A DNA stretch of 64,000 nucleotides, from contig NC_080042.1 in assembly GCF_012489685.1 (NCBI RefSeq), forward strand, positions 52,318,066 through 52,382,065, read 5' to 3'. Below the pieces are notes generated by a model. That model was given only the letters and a program-made list of their open reading frames with translations, was not told where the DNA came from and searched no databases. This document shows, in pieces, positions 47,112-61,300 of the stretch. This DNA comes from Lotus japonicus (Eukaryota > Streptophyta > Magnoliopsida > Fabales > Fabaceae). A program made the translations under genes and the position numbers. Each line of letters opens with the position of its first letter. Position 1 is the first letter of the stretch.

Positions 47112-48460
47112 ACAGTTAATAGCACCTATTCACTCAGCAAAGATTCAAGCAAGTAAGTAACAAAAATTCTAAACAAACATAATGCAATAATGTTTGATAA
47201 AGCTCAACTAGCCCCGGCAACGGCACCAAAAACTTGATAGCCAACCCGCAAGCGTACGGATTGTCCGAAGTAATATAAAGATATTGAACCGCAGATATAG
47301 TTGTTTATCAAATTGTTCAAGGAATTTAGTGTTCAGAATTGTAAAAGGAAAAAGCAATATAAGTTTGAAGTTTTGTTGTGTGTAAAAACACTTGTAATTA
47401 AAAGCTAGAATTGTAATTCAGAAAAAGAAGTACATGGGAAAAGTTCTACTTAGTCTAATTATGTTTATCACAATCAAGTCCTTATATGAATTTTAGAACC
47501 CATTCCATGATGTTTTAGCATCTACCTTTACTTGTTAATACCTAAATCAAATAAACCATTCAATCTCATTTCTCAAACCTAATGCCTTAATGCTTAGTTA
47601 ATTCAATTGAAGAATTACAAGTTCAAACCAACACAATAAGTTTCTACCCTTATACCTACGTGATAGAAAACAAATCTATGTAATCTCAGGTCCCTTAATA
47701 ACTATTGTTGTGCAAGAAGAAAGCAAAATACACCTGTATGCGCAATTAAGAGAATATTGAAACAAGGAAGAAAAACATAGAAAGGAAGGGGAAAACAGGT
47801 TGTAACTTTGGCTAAGGTACAATGTAAGGTAGGATATAGAACAAAAGGGAAAACACAAAGGGCTTATAACATACTAGTGAGTGATTTTTATCAAACTTTA
47901 AAACCTGAGCAAACTTTACAAACCATAGGGACTTTTTTTTTTCTTCGATTTTTCTTTTTCTTTTCAGCATTTTTTTTTCTCTTTCTTTTGTCAAAGACAC
48001 ATGCCTTTTTGTTTCACAATTTCCAGCACACATTAAGAAGAAAGTTCCTTTCCTTTTTTTTTTCTGCTCAATCCACACATAGATCACTCAACAATTTTAG
48101 ATTTATCAACACTTAGGACCAAGAAAATATTCTTTTAGGCTCAATTTGGGCAACTAAGGGAACATTGATAATCCGAACTCTGAAAGCCAACAAAGATTCC
48201 TACTAGTCTCTTTAAGGAACAAGTATCACAAAGAGTTAACCGATATGTAATTCAAAACAGATTCAACCATGTGCAAGCATGTTAGGAATGAACATTTAAA
48301 CTCTCAGCACTCAATAAAACAATAGGGTATTGAAGTGAAGCCCTTGAGTGAACTTATGTGAGAGTTGTAGATATGAGGTTCATTCACCAAATCTGCCTTA
48401 ATTTAGAATGATTTTTGGTTCTCATCATTCAATACCCTTTCAACAAAAACAAAAAACACA
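45890..48460 (-). mobile_element. Truncated Athila-type Ty3/gypsy element (gag, PBS, 5' LTR)
   Basis: Gag remnant, then the primer site at 47212-47228 (minus: TGGTGCCGTTGCCGGGG), then the LTR starting at 47235 on plus (TGATAGCC…). The LTR's far end is uncertain, about 48460. The PBS type is that of Athila and related plant elements. No 3' LTR or pol is seen. Confidence 0.75.
47153..47484. repeat. 332-bp direct repeat, copy A (Athila PBS/LTR junction)
   Basis: Covers the last bases before gag, the primer site and the first ~250 bp of the LTR. Appears identical to 48916-49247. Confidence 0.9.
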
Positions 48461-48915
48461 TGTATGTATACTAAATTCAATTTTTAATTACTTTTGTACA
48501 CTAACAAAAGAGTTAAAACACGTCAATACATAATTGACTTTTTGAACATACACCGACACTTATAATCGAGTCTTTTAAATGATACTTTTAAAAATAAGTT
48601 TGAGATTATATTTTGCACCTCAACTTTTTCGCAAACCTCGTCATTTATCTTCTATATTCAATTAAGTAATATGTTTTCAATAGATAATTTGATTAATTAA
48701 CATTTTGATCTCATTACTTCTTTGGTAATTTATAACATTGGTCAAATAAATGATAATTTTATATTTATGTATAATATTATTCTTAGAAAAAGTGCAAGTT
48801 TTATTGATATTAACAAATGAAAAAACGACTTTTCCGATGTAAAAAAAAAAACAAATGAAAAAACGTAAAAAAAAAACAAGTAAAAATACAATTGCAACTT
48901 CTGTACGACAAAATT
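48461..48915. other. AT-rich spacer between Athila LTR and duplicated junction
   Basis: No gene; A/T homopolymer runs make chance frames on minus. Confidence 0.45.
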
Positions 48916-49247
48916 GTAAGTAACAAAAATTCTAAACAAACATAATGCAATAATGTTTGATAAAGCTCAACTAGCCCCGGCAACGGCACCAAAAACTTGA
49001 TAGCCAACCCGCAAGCGTACGGATTGTCCGAAGTAATATAAAGATATTGAACCGCAGATATAGTTGTTTATCAAATTGTTCAAGGAATTTAGTGTTCAGA
49101 ATTGTAAAAGGAAAAAGCAATATAAGTTTGAAGTTTTGTTGTGTGTAAAAACACTTGTAATTAAAAGCTAGAATTGTAATTCAGAAAAAGAAGTACATGG
49201 GAAAAGTTCTACTTAGTCTAATTATGTTTATCACAATCAAGTCCTTA
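48916..49247. repeat. 332-bp direct repeat, copy B, displaced LTR/PBS junction
   Basis: I found no difference from 47153-47484 when reading the two side by side. It is a junction piece, not a solo LTR: it contains PBS-side internal sequence and an incomplete LTR, and it ends 108 bp from the SEND1 stop codon. Confidence 0.9.
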
Positions 49248-49355
49248 GTCTTATTTTATGTAAAACAACTTTCTTATCATTATAAAATTTAAGAATTTTT
49301 ACTAATACAACTAAAGACTTGCTTCATATTACACACACAAGGCTCTGTTCGTTGT

Positions 49356-52300
49356 TCAATGGATTTCATTTCTAATACTTGCTAAGAACAATCTCAGCTC
49401 TTTTGCTTTCTCCTTGTGTTCAGGTGACATATCATTCTCTGAATCACTCAAGTTAATCACTTCCATACGTTTGTCACTTGACTGTTCACATTTTAAGGAG
49501 GTTAGGGATGATTGCTTAGCCTTAGGGGGAGAAGGGCTGAGAAGATCTATGATCTCACTTTTATTAATACTGGAAACAGCTTCATTGCTAGATTTGTTGC
49601 TGATATTCTGAACTGATAATTCACAGTGTTCTAAGTCATGTGATAGGTAAAAATCTGCAGTATCCAGATCAGGTTCAGCCATAGAAGTGGTAACTCCTGA
49701 TATGCTTCCAGAAGAATTAGAGGCATTGAGGTTGGCTTGGTCTCCCGAATTGATATCTAGCAACAAATTCTGCAGCTTTAGATCAAGCTCCGCAACAGAA
49801 GCTGAAGTTTCCTTTTTCTTTGATCTTCTGTTCTTGATATTTTGCTTCTTCCGTTGAGCTTTTTTCTCCTCAAACTCTAAAATCTTCTCAGGACAGGCAC
49901 TGTAGATGATTATAATGAGACAATAATGGCAACATTAATGTCAGAGATGACAAAATTTTGATGTACTGGCAGTCAAATTGCTGGAACTTATTGACAATGA
50001 TGCTAAGGTTGTAAAATAGGAAGTAGAATGTCTGAGCCATAGTAGTTTTAAAATATATCATGGAACATTATTGCTCAAGAAGTTTAATAAAAAATGCATT
50101 AATTGTAATAGGCAAAAATAACCAAAAAATAAATTGACAAGAATCAGATGTCTCTTTTCCGTGATTAAAGGAATAAAGCAAGATCATCAATTAAACAATT
50201 TGTATTACCTTTCTATAAGATCTGCCGGTACTATTGAAGTTTCAAGTCCATCCATGTCTTTCCAGGTAACCTCATAGCATTCTTTCCCTTGAACTTTTCG
50301 GCTCTTAACGATTTCTGACACAGGACACTTCACAGGGATCTGCGAAAGGATATATTATACATGATGTAAGGGATATACATTTTGGTTCAAAATATGGAGA
50401 CCATACATACAGTTCATATTCATGAATATGATAAAACCAAAGACATTATTTATCTTTATGACTGACAGATTTACTAGAGTTTGTAGATGATTTATATACT
50501 GAATATGGTAGAACGTTATGACCACATACGAATGACAGAACAATTGTTAAACGGGATTTGGGTTTTGGGAAGGAGAGGCTGGAGAATATTCTATTTAGTT
50601 TCAGCTTTGGTCCAAAAGGCGGTATCCCTGTTTCCTATTTCATTGCCCAAATATAAAATAAGCAGCATACTGACATAATGAGATGTACAGCGCTGATCGT
50701 ACTTCATGAACATGTTTTGAGTAAAAGTCTGATACCAAAATGCGATGGGATTCTAAGCATGGCAGCAGTCATTTTTCAGTTTAAAGGTTTAGTGGAAAGG
50801 GTTAGCAGTACCTCATGTAAAGGGAGGTTCAAGCCAAGATCAGATGAAGTTAATCGCAGATTTGCAAATCTTCGTAAATCTCTTTCAGCTATACTTGGAA
50901 GGATATACCCATCTATTTCATGAAATTTCAATCAGCATCACAAATCACAAAATCACTAATATTCCAGCCCAGAAGAGACTCAGCATGATTTTTTATTTCA
51001 AACTTCAAAGAATTCTGGGTTAGATAAGAAGTCAATAGTATTTCACTACATGAGCAAATAACAAACAATCCGTAACTAATAGCCGGTTGGGATACGGACT
51101 TTTTGAAGCTTATTGGAGCCTAACTGCTCGAAAAAGCGCTAGATAAGCTCCAATAAGTGCTCTTTGATTTGCATCAGAACAGGTTATAAAGTACTAAAGT
51201 CGTGCACCCCAGCCAGTCCAAACCAAAAATACAATAAGATTAAGACATTTCAGTAGAACAAATGGCTCAATCACCTATATGAGTATGTATGTCAAAATAG
51301 ATGACGAACCTGTTCTATCTGAAGGCCATTCAAAGAATTCAGCACATATCTGCTGGAGTTGAATACGTTGAAAAGGATAGTTAGCAAGAGCCCTGTAGAG
51401 ATGAGTCAAACTTTAGGTAGTTGATAACAATGTGGTACCATTTATGATTCTGATCTAATTCCTTGGACTGTACAAGATAAAAAATTCCAATTAGGAACCC
51501 TAGAAGCTAAATTAAATGTTAGCTGTTGATAACAATGTGGTACCATTTATGATTTGATCTAATTCCTTGAACTGCACAAGATATAAAATTCCAATTAGGA
51601 ACCCTAGAAGCTAAATTAAATGTTAGCTAAATGATAACAGTAACTGCTACAGAACGACTGCATATCAGTTTTCAAAAGATTGAAGTGTATACATAATCAT
51701 TAATCATTATTAAGAACATTTAGAGTTCAGTTGAGGCTTAACTATACGCCAAGAGCTAACTCAGGGGTGAGGTTTGCTCTACCCTTTATAAATACGTATA
51801 TGGTCATGTCTCTAGTCAATGTGGGACTTCTCAACAAGAACTATAGCAGATGTACATTACCTTTCTCAGTTTAAAAAAGCATGAGAATAGGATGAGAAAA
51901 ATATTCAATTCCAGAGGTCAATGGACTCAGTTTTCATATGTTCTGATTTGTGAGTATACTGAACGAATATATTTCAATCAATGCTGAGTAAATATTTAGA
52001 CGATAGACATCCCTCACAATTTAAATGATTACAGAACAGTAGAGGCTTGTTTGATAAAAGTCTAATCCTAGAGAGTAGGCATTACCCCCCCACCCAAGGA
52101 AAAATATATTAGGAATTTTTTTTTTGAATCAACATCCCCTCATCAACAAATGTATAACCCATCAACAGTCAACAGTAAGATAACTGAGTATTCAGTTTTG
52201 ATAGTTTCCATAGGCGTGTGAAAAAAATTACCAGAGTATTGTGATATAATATGAAAAACAGTAAAACCCACTGAAACATGAAGGAAAGGAAACGGAAACA

Positions 52301-55300
52301 ATGAACTGAATAAAGATAAGCCAACCTGTGCACAACATCTGAATCTGCTGAGTGGCATTTTGGTTTCATATAAGCATTAATCACTTCTAAAACCTTCTCA
52401 TCCCGATGTAAATTATTCCCTCCTCCTGCATAGACAAAAGATAGAAACAAAGTTATAAAGTTCCGCAGATGACTGACAAACTTCCATTTGACATAAGAAA
52501 ATATTAACTGCAAGTCAACATTAGTATGTTGATGCAGTCGACAAATTGCAGAATACATAAGCATAAAAGTCAAAACATTCCATCAATAGTTTAAGAAATA
52601 TATATTATATTGGGCCTAACTGTCTGTCACATATCACTGCTTTAAAAGTTACATTCATATGGTCAGTAATCAGTTAGTTAATTAGTTAATTTGGTGTAAA
52701 ATATAAGTCTTGGCAAAACTAACAGTCATATAACATTAAGATAATGGAATTAGAATGCAATATAGAAGGTATACCTCTTCTCTTTTTTACCCATCCAAGT
52801 CCTTCTGATGCAATTTTTTTAAGAATAAATTCATCCCCAATTGATTTGACAATCTGACAAGCTGACTCCTACAACCATGGGAAAAAAATTGAGCAAAAAA
52901 TAAGTACCCATATAACATGTGTTTTTTTGGGTAAGCACCCATATACATGTAATCTCAAGTTCTGCTGTGAACAGTAATATGACCGTGAAGAACAAGATTC
53001 ACGGCTTACCGGACCCAAACCATGAACTCCTTGATAATAGTCGCTGCCAAGAAGTAAGGAGAGAGCAATCTGAAGATCACAGGTTACACAGTCACTGATT
53101 TTCACCAGAAAAAGAACCCAATAAATATGCTTGAATGGAAGTTTACCTCATCAATAGATATTTTGCTTTTGAAAAAAAAATAATAAATATGCTTGAATGG
53201 ACATATATACAGGATTGGAAGTTTACCTTAATAAGATGAAAATGACACTAATTTCAATACAAGCCATCAAAGTGAGTGAGGGCATAAATGCATGCACACT
53301 TCTATATTCAATGCAAAACAATGAAAACCATATCCAAGGAAAACAACGAAAGACCAATTAGGCTTCCTTTACAGGGTAACATGCTTCTAGGCTGCCCATG
53401 ATGACCTGAACTGGAAAGTTAAAATTAACCTATCGTTCATAGATCTAACTTTCTCTTTTGGGTATTGACATGAATAAACCAAGCTGAATTTGCATTAAAC
53501 AACACAGAGCAATGATAGATCATACTCAAAAAGAAAAAGAGAAAGAAAGCAAGCATTTTGATTCTGAAGTATATGTAGAAAAGTCAATCAAATATTTACC
53601 AATGAGTCCCTTCCAAATCCAAGTTTTCTTTCAATGTCAGCCATCTCATAACAAACCGCATATCCACCATCTCCTAATAAAAAATCCATATAAGTTGTTT
53701 GAAAACATACTTAATACAAAACAAATACCATCAATAATAAAAATGGTGACCAACTCACCAAGGCAGATATCCCTATACACCGTTCTTGCACCAAAGAGGA
53801 ATATGTCTGAATCTAAACTGAAACATCCATCCTACCAAATTTATTAACAGAGAACGAAAAAAAAAAAGATGATAGGTTAGCTAACAGCAATAGCATAAGT
53901 TTCCCATGAATATCAGATAATAACTAAGTGCAAAAAAGTTTGAAGTCAGATAAATACACATAGGTCTTACACATAATAATTCAAGGTTCAACAAAGCACA
54001 CTGAGCTTCAGCTTCTTCAATCCTGAATTTTGGAAAAGAGAAAAACACTATTAGTTCAAAGTCCTGCAGAGAGCCTTTATATTTATAATCCAGCAATGTA
54101 ACATTTTCAATCAACTATAAAAAGAACACAATGTAGGCAAGAAGATAATTTTCATTTCTAAATATGCGTATTGAACCTCAGCAACAAGACATCAACAAAA
54201 TTTTCAAAGATTTTATACTAGCATACTGCATAGTGCATACCACAGAATGTCTAGCACCTTGCATCTCTTATAGTAAATCAGTGCTCTCATATATTCCCCT
54301 ATATTAAAAGGAAACTAGTCCAACCGACAATTATTTGGCGAACAATATGGTAAGAGCAAAAAAAATTCTTCTTAAACTATTATCATCAATTTACAAACAA
54401 TTTTTTATTTTTTTATTCAAGTAAGATATATGTTTATATCAATCATCACAAGCCATAACATGAGAGCATTATGTCATAAACCAATAACCAATTGTCCCAA
54501 TAGCTTAGTTGTTAGGTAAATGACACATGAATAGTTTTATATATTAATATGATATTCCTCACACGCCCCCTCACCCAAGAGCCCATTGACCTTGAAGCAT
54601 GGACAAATGCACAGGCGCAACTACCTTGTGCTGAAGTTCAACTTTTTATTAGAATAATGGGGGCAACAAGGTCAAGGACTGAACTATAGACCAATTGGTC
54701 AAAGAGACTTAGATACCAAGTCCAAGTTATGTACCAATTATTCCAAAAGTTCAGGTTGATGGGTAAAGGACACCTGAACGATTTTATATCATATTTTTAA
54801 CACATTCTTTAAAGCAATCACTGAATCTTAACCTCAAAAAAACATTACCCATTCAAACAAGATATGCCAAGAGCCATCCCCAAGGCTTTAGCCTCTTTTA
54901 TCATGCAAGAAAACTCAGACCCCATGTTTCTCCGTAATGATGTCACTTTTGGTAAGTTAGTTTCATCTTGCATTACCTGCATGATTATTATTATTATTGG
55001 CTAACTATAGTTATGACAAAAGAAAGCACAAAAAACTAAAGACAATATGTCAAGGTGTGGAAGAAGTATAAAGCATATTTGAGAGACAGCAAAAGAAAAT
55101 AAATATGAGAGAATTACCAACCTCCTTTCCAACATTTAAGCGACGCCTATAAGTTGATAATTTAATGGCTGGAATTGATCCATCTACCATACATTAAAGG
55201 TTACATATCAGGAACGATATAAATGAATAATGTAAACGCAAGCACATAAAAAGCAAATTAGAGGAACGAATGGCATTAAAAACACCATAATGAAGTCAAT

Positions 55301-58300
55301 AAGAAAGATCCAAACTATCCCCTATAAATAAGGTGCCCTAAGTCAATGACATAAATAGAAATTTCCAATTAATTAGATACATGGGGCCAGCATAGGCCAT
55401 CATGCCATGCACCCTGCTCCCAGGTAACTTGGGCAGATAGGGTTTTAACTTAGTGCATGTTGATATTTGGGGTCCCTATAGTGCTCCTTCAGTTACTGGT
55501 TTTAGATTCTTCTTGACTATTGTTGATGATAAGTCAAGATTCACATGGGTAAGACTCATGAAAGCAAAATCAGAAACTAGGGCTAGTCAGTTTTTTATTT
55601 CCTTCATTCAAACACAATTTCAAAAACAGATAATAGTCATTAGATCTGATAATGGTGTTTAATTGTCTATGCCTGATTTTACTATTCCAAAGGCATTATA
55701 CATCAATTGTCATGTGTTCAAACCCTTCAACAAAATGGGGTGATTGAGAGGAAACATCAACAAAGCTAGATTACTCATGTTTCATTCTCAACTTCCTATT
55801 CCTTTTTGGTCCTTCGCTATTTTACATGCTGTTCATCTCATAAATATTTTACCTTCTAAAAAACTTAATTCCAGTTCTCCTTTTTCTATCGTACATCAAA
55901 GAAATCCTGATTTACAATCTCTAAGAATCTTTGGTTCTTTGTGTTATGCCACTACCAGTCATGCACATGGAACCAAGTTTCAGTCTAGAGCTAGGAAGTG
56001 TGTTCTTTTGGGTTTCGAAGAAGGAACAAAGGGATATCAATAGCTTGATCTGCATACCAGGGAAACTTTTCTTTCAGGCATGTGATTTTTTTGAAAATGT
56101 GTTTCCTTTCAACTTACTTGCTAGCATTCCTACTGTTGAATATTATTATTAAGATTTAGTTTAGAAATAGAGATATGGTTCAAATTTAAGTTTCTATTAT
56201 AGATTAGTATCTTTTAGATTATATCTTTTAGATTTAGATAGATATAGTTTTGATATCTTTTAACATCTATATATATTGTACAAGTTTATCAATGAATAAG
56301 ACACAAGAAATATTTTATCAGATTTAACATGGTATCAGAGCCCTAGTTTTCCCTTGAGCGTTCTTTTTTTTTTTTCTGGTTCTGGGTTACAGCCGCAAGT
56401 GCTGCTGATCCATATTTTTCAAGCTTGTCAAGTGACGACACAGCCACCCGGAATCAAGCCAGAGGCCGCCGATCCACCATCTGCCGGAGTACCGCCGCCA
56501 AACAGACCTCCACGCGCCTTCACGCGCCGCCACACTTCCGCAGGTTCACCGGCGCGTGGGATCCACGCGCGGCCTTACAGCCAGTTTTCCGGCGCCGTTC
56601 TGCCACGGTTGTGACCGGCCGGCCTTCCTCTTTCCGTTTTGGCCACTTTTGGTTTGTGGGTCTTCTGTTTTGACCCTGTTTGGACGTTCTTTGTGCCGTC
56701 TCCCATCGTTAGTCAGGTTTGGTTTCTTTTAGGTGCTCTATTTTGCACCTGTTTGGTTTGGTTTGGTTTAGGTGCTCTGTTTTGACCCTGTTTAGACGTC
56801 CTCTTTGACGTCTCTCATCGTTTGCCCAATTTTGTTTATTGGTGCTTTGTCTTTTTGGTATTTTATTCCTCTTTTCCTCATGGCTGAAGAGAAGAAGAGT
56901 TTGGTGTCTTATGCTTTTTCCGGATCTCCTAAAATTACCTCGGAAAAGCTTGATGGGAAGAACTATTTGAGTTGGCGTGATGCTGTTGACATTTGGTTTG
57001 TTGGTCAGGGATTATCTGACCATCTTTCTACCAAGGTTTCTGACATTGATGCTACTAAAAGAGACGATTGGAAGAAAGTTGATGCTCAGCTTGTATCCTT
57101 GTTATGGCAGTCGATTGAACCGAGTTTGATGCTTCACTTTCGCACTTACAAAACTTGTTACGACATCTGGAAGACAGCTGAAACCTTTTATGCTAATGAT
57201 GTTCAGAGGCTTTATGAGACATCTCGAGGTATATCATCTCTTCATATGACAGATACAGATCTGCCATCCTATCTGAAGAAGGCTCAATCTCTTTGTGATG
57301 AAGTCAAACTGATGTTGGAAAAGGATGATGTAAAGGAAATGAAAAAGAAAATTGATAATCTGCTCATGGTACTTGTTCTCCATGGCCTCCATAAAGACTA
57401 TGAATCTATTCGGAATCAAACTTTGACAAATCCTGGTATCCCTACTGTTGCCGAGCTTATTGGTCGTTTGATTAGGGTTCCGCCACCAGAGATTGATTCT
57501 CACACAGCTTCTGAGTCATCTGTTTTGGCCTCTAACTCCTTTGGTCGAGGTCGGGGTCGAGGTCGAGGTCGTGGAGGCAGAGATGGAGGTAGAGATGGAG
57601 GTCGTGGTAGAGGAAGAGGCAATCTTCATTGTTCCTATTGCGATAGGGACGGCCACACTCAGGATCGTTGCTACCACATAGTTGGGTTTCCTAACAAAAC
57701 TGCCACTGCTGCTCAATCTTCGGTACATGCTACTGAACAAAAGCTCGAATCTGAGGAACATCGTCTTTCTCCTAGTGAATACAAGGAATTTCTTCAACTT
57801 AAGGCAGCTCAACAATCCTCTTCCTCAGCCACCGTAGCGCATGCTGGTAATTCTACCCTTTGTTTCTCTCAATCTGCAGGATCGTGGATTTTAGATTCCG
57901 GTGCTTCTGATCATATGGCTGGTAATCCTTCCCTTTTCAATAATTTGACACCTCCTAAAGCACCTCATAGTGTTACTCTTGCTGATGGATCTAAAGCACA
58001 AGTCATGGGCATTGGTCAAGCTTCACCCCTTTCCTCTTTGTCCTTAGATTCAGTCTTATTTGTACCCGGTTCCCCTTTTAATTTAATTTCCATAAGTCGA
58101 CTTACTCGTAGTTTGAATTGTTCGATAACCTTTGTTTCTGATTCTTTTCTTATACAGGACCGGAGTACAGGGAAGACGATTGGAGTTGGATATGAATCAC
58201 GTGGTCTCTATTACATGCAACCTCATCTATCAACACTATGCGCAGTCTTTGAGTCTCCTGATCTTTTACATCGTCGGTTGGGTCACCCAAGTCTTGAAAG

Positions 58301-61300
58301 GTTGAAGCAAATGGTTCCGAAGCTTTCTCATTTGAAGACATTGGAGTGTGAGTCATGTCAACTTGGAAAACATGTTAGGGCATCCTTTCCATCTAGTATT
58401 AGTCGTCCTGCAGTATCACCGTTTGACCTCGTTCATTCTGATGTATGGGGTCCAAGTCGTGTTCCGTCAGTTTTAGGATTTAAGTATTATGTTACCTTTA
58501 TTGATGACTTTTCAAGATGTACTTGGTTATTTTTAATGAAAGATCGTTCTGAGTTATTTGAAGTTTTTAAGACCTTTTGTTTTGAGATTAAGAATCAATT
58601 TGGCAAGACTCTTCGAGCTTTACGCAGCGATAATGCAAAAGAATATTTTTCAGCGCAGTTTACTTCATTCATGGCATCTCATGGCATCATTCATCAGTCC
58701 AGTTGCCCTCATACACCACAACAAAATGGTGTGGCTGAACGTAAGCATCGTCATTTGGTAGACACAGCTCGAACTTTATTAATAACTGCTAAAGTACCAT
58801 TGAAGTTTTGGAGTGATGCTATTCTTACAGCATGTTATTTAATCAATCGCATGCCATCTGTTGTTCTTGGTAATAAGGCCCCTCACAGTATTTTGCATCC
58901 TCAAGCCACTCTTTATGTTGTTCCTCCCCGGGTGTTTGGCTCTACTTGCTTTGTTCATAATCTTTCCCCTGGATGTGACAAGATGACTGCACGAGCTATT
59001 AAATGTATATTTCTTGGGTACTCTCGCTGTCAGAAGGGATACCGGTGTTACTCACCCACTACACACCGCTTCTATGTGAGTGCGGATGTTACTTTCTTTG
59101 AGGATAAACCATTCTTTGACTCAGCATCCGACGTGGCTTCGCCGGACTTTATTGACCCTGTTATTCATTCCCCGGTATTACCTGTGCCACTCATTGACTC
59201 ACGACGTTTTGGTATTACTTATGAGCGACGACGATCAAACACATCAGGGCCTTCTTCTACAGTTGAGACTTGTGATTCAGCTCCAACTCCAACATCTCCT
59301 CCTGCTGCGGTCCTCCCTGATTCTCTTGATGATCAACCTATTGCTCTTCGTAAAGGTAATCGTTCCACCCTTAATCCTCATCCTATTTATAACTTTCTCA
59401 GTTATCACAGAATATCACCTTCCTATTGTTCCTTTGTGTCTGCCTTGTCTTCTGTTACTGTACCTAAAACTGTTCAAGAAGCACTTTCTCATCCTGGATG
59501 GAGACAAGCTATGATTGATGAGATGACTGCCTTGGAGGCCAATCATACGTGGACACTTCTTCCACTTCCTCATGGTAAATCTACAGTTGGATGTCGATGG
59601 GTCTTTACCATTAAGGTTGGCCCTGATGGACAAGTGGACCGCTTAAAGGCCCGACTTGTTGCTAAAGGGTACACTCAGATCTATGGTCTGGATTATGGTG
59701 ATACTTTCTCTCCCGTTGCTAAGATGGCATCTGTTCGTTTATTTATAGCCATTGCTGCCATTCGCCATTGGCCGTTGTATCAACTTGATATTAAGAATGC
59801 TTTCTTACATGGTGATTTGGAGGAGGAGATTTATATGGAGCAACCACCTGGGTTTGTTGCTCAGGGGGAGTTAGGTAAGGTTTGCCGGTTGAAGAAATCT
59901 CTATATGGTTTGAAGCAGTCACCTCGAGCTTGGTTTGGGAAGTTTAGCAAAGTCATTCAAGAGTTTGGCATGATTCGTTGTGAAGCCGATCATTCTGTGT
60001 TTCTTAAACGCTCATCATCCAATCAATCAATTTATCTTGTGGTGTATGTGGACGATATTGTCATTACAGGTGATGATCAAAAGGGTATTGAGGAGCTGAA
60101 ACAACACTTGTTCAAGAACTTTCAAACTAAAGATCTTGGTCAGTTACGATACTTTCTTGGGATTGAGGTGGCACAATCAAAGGTAGGTATTGCTATTTCT
60201 CAAAGGAAATATGTTCTTGATATTCTAGAGGAAACTGGAATGCTTGATTGTAAACCTGTTGACACACCTATGGACCCCAATGTGAAGCTTCTTTCTAATC
60301 AGGGGGAGCCATATCCTGATCCAGGGAGATATAGAAGGTTAGTTGGGAAGTTGAATTATCTTACAATGACTAGACCTGACATTGCCTTCCCAGTTAGCGT
60401 TGTGAGTCAGTTTCTTAATTCACCATGTGATAGTCATTGGAATGCAGTCATTCGGATCCTAAAATACATTAAAGGATCACCTGGAAAGGGGCTTGTCTAT
60501 ACAGACAAGGGTCATACTGATGTCCTTGCATATGCTGATGCAGACTGGGCAGGGGATGTTAGTGATAGAAGATCCACTACAGGTTATTGTGTTCTTATTG
60601 GAGGAAATCTAATTTCCTGGAAAAGCAAGAAACAAACAGTAGTAGCAAGGTCTAGTACAGAAGCAGAGTATCGTGCTATGGCTAACGCTACGTGCGAATT
60701 GCTTTGGTTAAAGCACTTGCTTCAGGAGTTAAAGTTTTGTGAGTTAGGTCCTATGGAGCTTGCTTGTGATAACCAATCAGCATTGTATCTTTCCTCGAAT
60801 CCAATTTTTCATGAGAGGACCAAACATATAGAGGTTGACTGTCATTTTATCAGAGAGAAGATCCTCTCAGGTGTCATCAAGACTTCCTATGTTCAATCTA
60901 GGGATCAACTTGCAGATATGTTAACCAAGTCTTTACGAGGTCCTAGGATACAATACATATGTAACAAGCTGGATGCATTAGATATTTATGCTCCAGCTTG
61001 AGGGGGAGTGTTGAATATTATTATTAAGATTTAGTTTAGAAATAGAGATATGGTTCAAATATAAGTTTCTATTATAGATTAGTATCTTTTAGATTATATC
61101 TTTTAGATTTAGATAGATATAGTTTTGATATCTTTTAACATCTATATATATATTGTACAAGTTTATCAATGAATAAGACACAAGAAATATTTTATCAGAT
61201 TTAACACCTACCACAGAAAATTTTCCTAAACCTTCCCTGCTTACTTCAAATAGTGGACCTCTTTCTAAACCAATAACTGATGACAGTCTCATCACTCCTG

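Larger units (their letters stand above)
56134..61206 (+). mobile_element. Young, apparently intact Ty1/copia retrotransposon
   Basis: LTRs 56134-56329 (196 bp) and 61009-61206 (198 bp) differ by one substitution and a 2-bp TA indel as read by eye. The primer site TGGTATCAGAGCC (Met-initiator tRNA) starts at 56330, and the polypurine tract GAGGGGGAG lies at 61000-61008. The 5-bp duplication CCTAC is perfect. 5073 bp with a single unbroken polyprotein frame. All parts for mobility are visible. It sits in SEND1 intron 2, antisense to the gene. Confidence 0.95.

Noticed and set aside
47808..48116. Phe-rich plus and Lys-rich minus frames
   Set aside because: Caused by T/A homopolymers in the Athila LTR.
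50487..50923. Two plus-strand frames in the SEND1 region
   Set aside because: They overlap SEND1 intron 12 and exon 12 in antisense and show no domain.
57234..59633. Frames on both strands overlapping the Copia polyprotein
   Set aside because: Shadow frames of the intact gag-pol; they show no domains of their own.
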